From the NCBI GenBank assembly GCA_965237895.1, contig CBDEGR010000002.1:2108001-2172000 (forward strand): a stretch of 64,000 nucleotides of DNA, given 5' to 3'. This document shows, piece after piece, positions 34,030 through 40,894 of this stretch; positions within the stretch are counted from its first letter, which is position 1; each line of letters begins with the position of its first letter. The DNA comes from CBDEGR01 sp965237895 (GTDB taxonomy: Bacteria; Acidobacteriota; Terriglobia; UBA7540; JAPUME01). The translations under genes and the position numbers were made by a program. The notes beneath the pieces are model-generated. The model saw only the letters and a program-made list of their open reading frames with translations, ran no database searches and was not told the DNA's origin.

Positions 34030-35151
34030 CTAGCTGGTTGTCCAAACGGTTAGTTCGGACCTTGGGGTCGGGACCGCGTTGGGGAGAGGCGGTTCCGGTT
34101 CGTCGAGGCTTCCGTCGTCGAGAAAATACGTTCGGTAGAGCGTGTCGCGCTTCATTGGACGGAAGCCGGCGTCGCGGATGATGCGGCGCAGCTCCCTTTC
34201 CGACGTCCGGCGCGTGACGCCCGCCGCAAAGACCACATTCTCCTCAATCAGAATGCTGCCCACGTCGTTGCCGCCGAAGCGCAGCCCCACCTGCATCACC
34301 TTCGGGCCGGGCGTCAGCCAGGAGGCCTGCACATTTATTATGTTATCGAGATAGAGGCGGCAGACGGCCAGCGTCTTGAGATATTCGACGGCCGTCACCG
34401 GCTCTTTGACGCTTTTTCCCAGCGGGGTATTGGGCGGCTGGAAAGCCCAGGGGATAAACGCCGTGAAACCGCCCGTTTCGTCCTGCAGGCGGCGGACCGT
34501 CTCCAGATGATGGACCCGTTGTTGATAGGTCTCCCCGCAGCCGAACATCATGGTGGCCGTGGTGCGGATACCCAGTTCATGCGCCGTGCGATGAACGGCG
34601 ACCCACTCTTCACTTTTACACTTGAGCCGGGCGATGCGCCGGCGGACCTCATCGTCCAAAATCTCAGCTCCCGCGCCCGGAATCGAAACCAGTCCGGCTT
34701 CCCGCAGCCGAACCAACGTCTCCTTCAAGCTAAGGCCGGAAAGCTCGGCAATGTTAAAAATCTCAGGTGCGGAAAAGCAGTGGAGGTGAATCTGCGGGTA
34801 GCGCGCGCGGAGGCTCGAAAGCAGGTTTTCGTAATAGTCGATCTTCAATTCCGCATGAAGCCCGCCCTGAAGCAGCACGCCGGTTCCCCCCAGCGCGAGC
34901 GTCTCTTCGATCTTTTGGTAGATCACCTCCAGCGGCAGCACGTAGCCTTCTTCAGACCCCATCGGGCGGTAAAAGGCGCAGAAGGAGCAGTACTCCGTGC
35001 AAAAATTCGTATAGTTGATGTTGCGGTCGATGATGTAGGAGACGACGTCGCCGGGATGCAGCTTCCGCCGCACCGCGTCGGCCTCCATGCCGATTCCCAC
35101 CAAATCGTCCGACTCGAACATCTGCAATGCCTGTGGGCGTGTAATTCTCAT
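34030..35151 (-). CDS. mqnC: Cyclic dehypoxanthinyl futalosine synthase (radical SAM)
   Basis: MqnC cyclises dehypoxanthinyl futalosine in the futalosine route to menaquinone. The 373-aa product has the radical-SAM CxxxCxxC motif in 'NYTNFCTEYCSFCAFYR', the family-specific 'GGTGVLLQGGLHAELKIDYY' segment (GG.LQGG) and 'FIPWAFQPPNTPLGK'. 'VSYIIDRNINYTN' before the cluster motif favours MqnC over MqnE. It follows mqnA with a 16-bp gap, so the pair is an operon. Other mqn genes are not in the window. Confidence 0.92.
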   Translation of the reverse strand: MRITRPQALQMFESDDLVGIGMEADAVRRKLHPGDVVSYIIDRNINYTNFCTEYCSFCAFYRPMGSEEGYVLPLEVIYQKIEETLALGGTGVLLQGGLHAELKIDYYENLLSSLRARYPQIHLHCFSAPEIFNIAELSGLSLKETLVRLREAGLVSIPGAGAEILDDEVRRRIARLKCKSEEWVAVHRTAHELGIRTTATMMFGCGETYQQRVHHLETVRRLQDETGGFTAFIPWAFQPPNTPLGKSVKEPVTAVEYLKTLAVCRLYLDNIINVQASWLTPGPKVMQVGLRFGGNDVGSILIEENVVFAAGVTRRTSERELRRIIRDAGFRPMKRDTLYRTYFLDDGSLDEPEPPLPNAVPTPRSELTVWTTS

Positions 35152-35167
35152 TCTGTCCCTGAATTCC

Positions 35168-35959
35168 TTATACGAAATTCAATTCCTTCTCTTGCTCTAT
35201 GATTCCCAATTCAGCCGCCAGCCGGTAAAAGAGCCGCAATCCGCTGAGGCTCTCCTCATCGAGCGTGTAGTTCAAGTTTACACTGAGATAGTCCCGAAAG
35301 GCTTCTGTTTCGAAACCCAATTTCGGCGCTTCGCTGGTGACGATCTCGTCAAGACGCGCCATCCCGTATTCCTTCGATAATTCAAGCGCCTGACGATGAC
35401 GCGGCCAATCGAGATCACCCCGCCCGGCCCAGAAGGCGAACACAAACGGCAGGCCGGTGAACCGGCGCCACTCGGCGCCCAGGTCGTAGGTCGCAGAGCA
35501 ACCGCCCGGGTAGGTCAGCGCCGGGTCGCCGACAATCAGCGCGGCATCGGATTGCTTGAGCATCGTTTCGATATTCGGCGGCGAGGGCACCAACTTTACT
35601 CTGCGGGAATAAAATTTCTCAAACAAGATTCGCAGCAGCGCCACCGAGCTGCGCGAGGAGTTGTCGGCAGCGACGGTCTCAACCTCCCTCACCGGCTTAT
35701 TGCTCAAGAGCAGCACGCTGCGGGCGGCCTGCTTCGAGGCAATCGAGATGCCGCGAACGATGCTCAAATCCGGAATACGATGATACTCAATCGCCGGAAT
35801 CAAGCCGATGTCGGCTTCCCCGCCCCCCAGAGCGTCGGCGCAGGCCGCAGGCGTCACAAAGGAGAGATCGAAACACTCTTTCTGCTCGCCATGCACCAAT
35901 CCCCAAACCAGCGGAAACGTATTCGAGTATTTCACGGCGGCGACGCGAGGTTTCTTCAT
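35168..35959 (-). CDS. mqnA: Chorismate dehydratase
   Basis: MqnA removes water from chorismate to give 3-[(1-carboxyvinyl)oxy]benzoate, the first step of the futalosine pathway. The 263-aa protein starts 'KPRVAAVKYSNTFPLVWGL', and 'GEADIGLIPAIEYHRI' and 'ALIVGDPALTY' are typical of the periplasmic-binding-like MqnA/MqnD fold. Expected length. It is the upstream gene of the mqnA-mqnC pair and indicates a menaquinone-based respiratory chain. Confidence 0.9.
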   Translation of the reverse strand: MKKPRVAAVKYSNTFPLVWGLVHGEQKECFDLSFVTPAACADALGGGEADIGLIPAIEYHRIPDLSIVRGISIASKQAARSVLLLSNKPVREVETVAADNSSRSSVALLRILFEKFYSRRVKLVPSPPNIETMLKQSDAALIVGDPALTYPGGCSATYDLGAEWRRFTGLPFVFAFWAGRGDLDWPRHRQALELSKEYGMARLDEIVTSEAPKLGFETEAFRDYLSVNLNYTLDEESLSGLRLFYRLAAELGIIEQEKELNFV

Positions 35960-36010
35960 GGCCCATCAAAACAGATAGAATCTTATTTTACAACAGACCT
36001 CGCAGGCCGC

Positions 36011-37333
36011 TTACCAGCAGATTCCGTGGTAATCGGCGTTGGGAAACTCACCCGGCTCAAAGGCGCGCACCAGATCGACGACTGCTCGCCCTTTCCCTGC
36101 CCAGCTTTGTATTCGGTCTTTTTCTTTGGTGGCCAACTTTTGGGTCACGACAACGACATCCGACTCTTGCAGCAGCGTCTCCACGTCGCCGGCCCAGAGA
36201 CGAGCGATATCCGGCAGAACCTTTTCAAGAAAAACACGATTGCTGCCGTAGATGGACTCGAGCGAAAAGTCAGGGTCGCAGACATTAACCTGAAAGCCAA
36301 GCTTCACCAACTTTGCCACAAAGGTTACCGAGGGACTTTGCCGCAGATCATCCGTATTCGCCTTAAAGGAGAGGCCCACCACTCCGACCTTCTTTCCCGA
36401 AAAGGGTCGGAGTAATTCCACCGAGCGGTCAAGATGCGCCTCATTGCTCGGTTCAACGGCCTTGAGCAGCGGCACCGTTACGCCGAGCTTTTCCGCCGCG
36501 AACCGTACGGCCTCCAAATCCTTCGGCAGGCAGGAGCCGCCGTAAGCGAATCCCGGCTTCAGGTAGGCCGAAGAGAGATTGAGCCGCTTGTCTTCAAAAA
36601 AGATTCGGAAAAGTTCCTGGCTGTCGGACCCGTAGGCCTTCGCCAGCGCGCCGATTTCGTTGCCGAAGGTGACCTTCAGACTGTGGAACGCGTTCGAGGC
36701 GTACTTGAGCAGGCAAGCGGTTTTGCGGTCGGTCTGAAAGACGGGCGCCGAGAGGGATTCGTAAGCCATGGCAACAAGTTTACCGGTTTCAGCGCTTTCA
36801 CTGCCCACCACAACAAAAGGAGGGTGGAAGAAATCCTTGACGGCGCTGCCCTCGCGCAAAAATTCCGGATTGACGGCCACATCAAACCCCGTGCCCCGCT
36901 TCTTCCCGGATTCGGTTTCTATCACCCCAAGAAACTCGCTCTCCACCAAGTCCGGCAGCAGCGTGCTCCGCAATACCGGAACCGCTCGGAGGGAAGAATT
37001 CTTCAAAGCACGGCCGATGTCGGTCGCCACTCTTCTTACAAATGAGGTATCCGGCCGGCCGGCGGGCTTTGCGGGAGTCCCCACGCAGACGAAGACCACT
37101 TCTCCATGAACCAAGGCATCCGCGGTCTCTTGGGATACCCGCAGGCGGCCCGCACGGACGTTCTTGCCGATTAACTCCTCCAAGCCGGGCTCGAAGAAAG
37201 GGCTTTTGCCGGACTCGATGCGCTTCAGCTTGGTCGGATCGACGTCCACACCCACCACCTGGTGCCCCAGCTCAGCCAGGCACGCCGCCGTCACCGAGCC
37301 TATATAACCCAAACCCAAAACGCTAAGCTTCAT
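36011..37333 (-). CDS. GDP-mannose 6-dehydrogenase (AlgD-like) of the UDP-glucose/GDP-mannose dehydrogenase family
   Basis: The 440-aa enzyme performs a four-electron NAD-dependent oxidation of a nucleotide sugar to the uronate. 'LSVLGLGYIGSVTAACLAE' binds NAD, 'AVNPEFLREGSAVKDFFHPP' is the conserved segment, and the catalytic Cys is in 'GFAYGGSCLPKDLEAV'. 'EDKRLNLSSAYLKPG' and the C-terminal '..HGICW' match AlgD more than UDP-glucose dehydrogenase. With manA, manC and the hexomutase in the window, GDP-mannuronate is the likely product. The choice between the two substrates remains an inference. Confidence 0.82.
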   Translation of the reverse strand: MKLSVLGLGYIGSVTAACLAELGHQVVGVDVDPTKLKRIESGKSPFFEPGLEELIGKNVRAGRLRVSQETADALVHGEVVFVCVGTPAKPAGRPDTSFVRRVATDIGRALKNSSLRAVPVLRSTLLPDLVESEFLGVIETESGKKRGTGFDVAVNPEFLREGSAVKDFFHPPFVVVGSESAETGKLVAMAYESLSAPVFQTDRKTACLLKYASNAFHSLKVTFGNEIGALAKAYGSDSQELFRIFFEDKRLNLSSAYLKPGFAYGGSCLPKDLEAVRFAAEKLGVTVPLLKAVEPSNEAHLDRSVELLRPFSGKKVGVVGLSFKANTDDLRQSPSVTFVAKLVKLGFQVNVCDPDFSLESIYGSNRVFLEKVLPDIARLWAGDVETLLQESDVVVVTQKLATKEKDRIQSWAGKGRAVVDLVRAFEPGEFPNADYHGICW

Positions 37334-37425
37334 TCAAGAAACCTTTGAGATTATTTAGACGCGCCTTGACCCGATCAAAACCCTACTTTTACCCCAGCGC
37401 GGACCCTTTGAGGAGGTAACTGTCA

Positions 37426-37515
37426 ATGTACACTATGTTGCCCATTCGAGCCAAAACAAGCGTCCCTCCGGAAAAAAATCACGCCGCATCCGGCCACGAA
37501 ATCGTTGAGTTTTGA
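37426..37515 (+). CDS. Candidate 29-aa small ORF with strong ribosome binding site
   Basis: ATG 37426 is preceded by GAGGAGGT at 8-nt spacing, one of the best Shine-Dalgarno sites in the window, and the frame runs to TGA 37515. The peptide ('MYTMLPIRAKTSVPPEKNHA' then nine more) matches nothing I recognise. It lies in the 310-bp spacer between the divergent AlgD-like gene and the next small ORF. It may be a leader peptide or a chance ORF. Confidence 0.4.
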   Translation: MYTMLPIRAKTSVPPEKNHAASGHEIVEF

Positions 37516-37643
37516 AGCCTTAAAACGGCCTGTTATGGTATAAAACAGTACTAGACTGGTTTGACCAGTATCTCAAGCAATCATTCTAATTAGCCACAGG
37601 CATCGAAAGAGAAGGCCTGAAAAGAAAAAAGGGGAGGTCCATC

Positions 37644-37817
37644 ATGAAGCCCTTTCATACCGACCACATTGCCAATCTGCAGGCCGTTACATTGATCCTC
37701 CAGGACTCCTTTCCCCGCTTTCGGGACGATTTTGACGAGTACTGCCAGTCGGTCGCCGAAAAGGTTGTGGCAACCGTCTTGGAGCTGCCCATGGAGGATC
37801 ACCCCGAGCAACATTAA
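37644..37817 (+). CDS. Small acidic protein, 57 aa, hypothetical
   Basis: The ATG at 37644 follows GGGGAGG at good spacing; the stop is TAA 37817. The peptide begins 'MKPFHTDHIANLQAVTLILQ' and continues with an acidic 'FRDDFDEYCQ' segment and a helical 'VAEKVVATVLEL'. It contains one Cys and no membrane segment. It lies 40 bp upstream of a class III aminotransferase on the same strand, suggesting co-transcription. Function unknown. Confidence 0.55.
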   Translation: MKPFHTDHIANLQAVTLILQDSFPRFRDDFDEYCQSVAEKVVATVLELPMEDHPEQH

Positions 37818-37856
37818 GGAAACCCTTTCCCAGGAATCCAGAAAGGATCAAGTTCG

Positions 37857-39170
37857 ATGACCCCCCAAGAAGCGACCTTAACCAAGAAGGAAGAAGTTCT
37901 CCGCAAGCACAAGGAATACTTGTTCAAATGCGTGGCGACCTACTACAAAGATCCGCTCGTCATGGACCACGGCAAGAAGCAGTACGTCTATGACCTGGAG
38001 GGCCGGGAGTATCTGGACTTTTTCGGCGGCATTCTCACCATCAGCGTAGGTCACGGGCAGGAGAAGATCAACAGCAAGATCAAAGAGCAGACGGACCGTA
38101 TGGTCCACAGCTCGACGCTCTTCCCTACCGAAGCCCTGGTGGACGCGGCGGAAAGGATCGCCCAAATCGCGCCCGGCAGGCTGAATCAGAGCTTCTTTTC
38201 GAATAGCGGCAGTGAAGCCAATGAAGTGGCCGTGTTGACGGCCCGCATGCACACGGGGAACTACGACCTGCTAGCCCTGCGCCACGCCTACAGCGGCCAC
38301 TCGATGCTGACGAAATCCATGACGGGAATGGCCGCTTGGCGGAAATCGCAGACCATCAGCCAAGGCATCGTCCACGCGCCGAACGCTTACTGCTACCGCT
38401 GCCCGTTCAAGCTGAACTATCCGAGTTGCGAGATGGCCTGCGCGAAGGATATTGAGACCGTCATCCAGACCAGCACCAACGGACAGATCGCCGGGATACT
38501 GGCGGAAACGATCCAAGGCCTGGGCGGAGTCATCGTTCCGCCGCCGGAGTATTTCAAGATCGTCGTCAACATCGTCCGCGAATACGGCGGCCTGTTCATT
38601 GCCGACGAGGTGCAGACCGGCTTCGGACGCACCGGCAAGAAGTGGTTCGGCATCGAGCACTGGGAAGTGGAACCGGACATGATGACCATGGCCAAAGGAA
38701 TTGCCAACGGGTCTCCGGTGGGTTGCACCGTCACCCGCGAGGAGATCGCCGATTCCTACAAAGGAATGACGGTCTCGACGTTCGGAGGAAACCCGGTGTG
38801 CAGTGTCGCCGCCAAGGCCACCATCGACTTCATCGAAGAAGAACGGCTGCTGGAAAACGCCCACACGGTGGGAGCGCACCTCCGCGCAGGTATGGATGCG
38901 CTGAAAGAAAAATACCCGATCATCGGCGACGTGCGGGGAATGGGGCTGATGCAGGGCATGGAACTTGTCAAAGACCGGGAGACGAAAGAGCCTGCCGCGG
39001 ACGTCACAGCCCGCGTGCTTGAGCGTACCCGCGAAAACGGCCTGCTGATCGGCAAGGGCGGCATCTTTGCGAACGTGCTTCGCATCTCCCCGCCGCTGAT
39101 CATCGGCAAGGCGGACGTGGACGAGGCGTTGAAGATTCTCGATAAAAGTATTGGAGAAGCTGTCTCGTAG
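37857..39170 (+). CDS. Class III PLP aminotransferase (alanine-glyoxylate / omega-amino acid type)
   Basis: The 437-aa enzyme has the PLP loop 'FFSNSGSEANEVAVLTAR', 'HAYSGHSMLTKSMTG', 'LFIADEVQTGFGRTGKKWFG' and the Schiff-base lysine in 'MTMAKGIANGSPVG'. Similarity in layout is closest to AGXT2-like and beta-alanine/pyruvate-type enzymes. A distinctive 'AYCYRCPFKLNYPSCEMAC' segment with four Cys near residue 180 could bind a metal and recurs in one subgroup of this family. It is preceded by a 57-aa small gene and ends in a hairpin terminator. Substrate not determined. Confidence 0.85.
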   Translation: MTPQEATLTKKEEVLRKHKEYLFKCVATYYKDPLVMDHGKKQYVYDLEGREYLDFFGGILTISVGHGQEKINSKIKEQTDRMVHSSTLFPTEALVDAAERIAQIAPGRLNQSFFSNSGSEANEVAVLTARMHTGNYDLLALRHAYSGHSMLTKSMTGMAAWRKSQTISQGIVHAPNAYCYRCPFKLNYPSCEMACAKDIETVIQTSTNGQIAGILAETIQGLGGVIVPPPEYFKIVVNIVREYGGLFIADEVQTGFGRTGKKWFGIEHWEVEPDMMTMAKGIANGSPVGCTVTREEIADSYKGMTVSTFGGNPVCSVAAKATIDFIEEERLLENAHTVGAHLRAGMDALKEKYPIIGDVRGMGLMQGMELVKDRETKEPAADVTARVLERTRENGLLIGKGGIFANVLRISPPLIIGKADVDEALKILDKSIGEAVS

Positions 39171-39213
39171 AAAAACGGCGATGAGCGGTCTCCCGATGAG
39201 AGCCGTCGTTTTT
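39171..39213. terminator. Bidirectional Rho-independent terminator
   Basis: Directly after the aminotransferase stop, AAAAACG...CGTTTTT brackets an inner stem CGGTCTC/GAGAGCCG with a CCGAT loop and one bulge. A-run on the left and T-run on the right allow it to work for the rightward gene and for leftward transcription approaching from 39292. Confidence 0.65.
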
Positions 39214-39291
39214 CCACCCGGCATTCAGATAATATGGCATTGAGGTAAAATAAGGAAGGTAACGTGGAGTCAAGACTCATTCCCCGCCCCG

Positions 39292-39969
39292 CTAAGGTGT
39301 CGAGGATTCCGACTCGCTGGTTTCCGTTTCTTTCGGAGTCGATGAAGATTGTCTTCTCTGCGGCAGACGAGGCCGCCGGGGACGGCGATTCGGCACGATG
39401 CGCGCCCGCTCCAACCGATTCCCCCGCGCCGCACCCACCTGCTCTTGGCAGTGGGCGAGATTTCCTTCCATCGCCGAGATGACTTGATCCTGACTCCGAA
39501 CCAGATACCGAACATAGGACCAGAGAGTGGCTTCAAAACCCCGCAGCTGGGTTCGCGCCTGAGTAAACTCCCGCGCCAGACTTTTCTTCCCGCCTTGTCC
39601 CAGGGCGGTTTCAATCCGCGCCAAACCTTTCATGACCCGTTCGGTATTTTCCCACGTCTGCAGGGCCAGGTAGAGATTCGTAGGACGTCGTTCCAATCCG
39701 GCACGATGCCGTTCGAGCGCCTCCAGCTGTTCGAGGGGGGAAGCTTCCGGGTCGGCGGACGAGACCGCTTCTTTCGTCTCCGTTCCGATTTCTCCTTCCA
39801 CCTGATTCAATAAATCCACCAGGCGGTACTGATGGCGCCAGAGCCGGTCCAGGAGTCCCAAGACCTCGGTCGGGTCGAGCGCCCCGTCCGGCGGGCGATC
39901 TTCCTCCTGCGCCCAAACCGGAGCGGCAAGAGATAGAAAAAGAAAAAGAAGGATTCCGGATTTCATCAT
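39292..39969 (-). CDS. Exported hypothetical protein, 225 aa
   Basis: The product starts with a clear signal peptide, 'MMKSGILLFLFLSLAAPVWA', with cleavage after AxA. The mature part is predicted almost entirely helical, with repeated charged heptads ('QLEALERHRAGLERRP', 'RVMKGLARIETALGQ'). It ends in a disordered Arg/Pro- then Ser/Thr/Glu-rich tail. No family recognised. It is the last gene of the leftward envelope block with PilZ and the lytic transglycosylase, so a periplasmic structural role is a guess. Confidence 0.65.
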   Translation of the reverse strand: MMKSGILLFLFLSLAAPVWAQEEDRPPDGALDPTEVLGLLDRLWRHQYRLVDLLNQVEGEIGTETKEAVSSADPEASPLEQLEALERHRAGLERRPTNLYLALQTWENTERVMKGLARIETALGQGGKKSLAREFTQARTQLRGFEATLWSYVRYLVRSQDQVISAMEGNLAHCQEQVGAARGNRLERARIVPNRRPRRPRLPQRRQSSSTPKETETSESESSTP

Positions 39970-40008
39970 CGTACCTCTCCGCCCTTGTCTTGAACCGGAG
40001 GGAAAATT

Positions 40009-40357
40009 TCAATCTTCCATTTTGGAAGAACGTTGCACGAACTCGTGGATATTTTTCTCCGCTTCCGGGTCCATGGATGTGAACTCGATCCCCATGCCCA
40101 ACTCCGGGACGTTGTAGCCGACGCGCCCCTCCACCTCTACGCTGGCTCCCGTCCCGCTCAACAACAGGCGGATGCTGACCTGGGTGCCGGGAGACAGCGG
40201 TTCATGCGTCAAGACAAAGATTCCGCCTTCGCTGATATCGCGGGTTTGGAGGATTTTCTCGGTTCCCTCCCACTGGCTAGCGAACCTCCGTTACCAATCC
40301 GACGCGCCGGTACTTCCTTCTCTCGACGGGCGGACCCTTCCCTGAGGATTTCGCCAT
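40009..40357 (-). pseudogene. PilZ-domain protein gene with a single-base frameshift
   Basis: ATG 40357 starts 'MAKSSGKGPPVERRKYRRVG', which contains the RxxxR c-di-GMP-binding motif. This frame hits TAG at about 40277-40279. Dropping one base there continues 'SQWEGTEKILQTRDISEGGI', with the second PilZ motif (DxSxxG), and runs on to 'EFVQRSSKMED' at 40009. The joined protein would be about 115 aa, a complete single PilZ domain. Either the gene is inactivated or the extra base is a consensus error. A TTG at 40212 would give only a 67-aa fragment. Confidence 0.8.
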
Positions 40358-40405
40358 TGTGAGACCAATTTTCCGGGAGCGGGATTTCCCCAACGAACCT
40401 AACGA

Positions 40406-40783
40406 CTAACGAAGGTCCTGCACTTCCAACTCGAATTGGAAGCGGGGACGAGCCACCCCGCGGCCGAAACGGTTCACTTCCCACCGCGCTTGTAGATATT
40501 TCACGTCCGTCCTCCGGGCCAAATGGAGGGCTGCGGGAGTGAGGCCTTGGTAAAATTTCTGGGGAAAGGTGAACAGCGGCTGCTCACCCCATTCGGTTCC
40601 GTCCGCCGAACCCCAGACGGAGACATCCAGAGATTCCTGCTCGATAATCTCCGTAATACGAAGAAGGAGCAAGGCGGATTTTCCCGCCCGAGGACCCAAC
40701 TCGAAAACGGGTCCCTGACCGGGAGATTGAACCACGGTACTAGGCACAACATACTGCGCCGGGGAAGTTGTCGATCTACTCAT
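40406..40783 (-). CDS. Conserved-looking hypothetical protein, 125 aa
   Basis: A soluble 125-aa protein with alternating beta-strand character: 'KSALLLLRITEIIEQESLDV', 'SVWGSADGTEWGEQPLFTF', 'RWEVNRFGRGVARPRFQFEL'. No signal peptide, Cys or catalytic pattern stands out. The beta-sandwich-like pattern with paired aromatic residues could be a carbohydrate- or protein-binding module. It lies between the PilZ gene and the lytic transglycosylase in the same orientation. Confidence 0.55.
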   Translation of the reverse strand: MSRSTTSPAQYVVPSTVVQSPGQGPVFELGPRAGKSALLLLRITEIIEQESLDVSVWGSADGTEWGEQPLFTFPQKFYQGLTPAALHLARRTDVKYLQARWEVNRFGRGVARPRFQFELEVQDLR

Positions 40784-40894
40784 GATGTCCGATCCTGAAA
40801 TCCTTATGAAATTTGCGTCATTCTACCATGAAATATCCCGAGGAGAAAAACGAATGGCCGGCTCGGAATCCGGCGGAATCGGAGCAGTGATGAA

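Noticed and set aside
34030..35151. mqnE instead of mqnC
   Set aside because: The residues before and within the CxxxCxxC motif ('VSYIIDRNINYTNFC...CAFYR') match the cyclase MqnC rather than aminofutalosine synthase.
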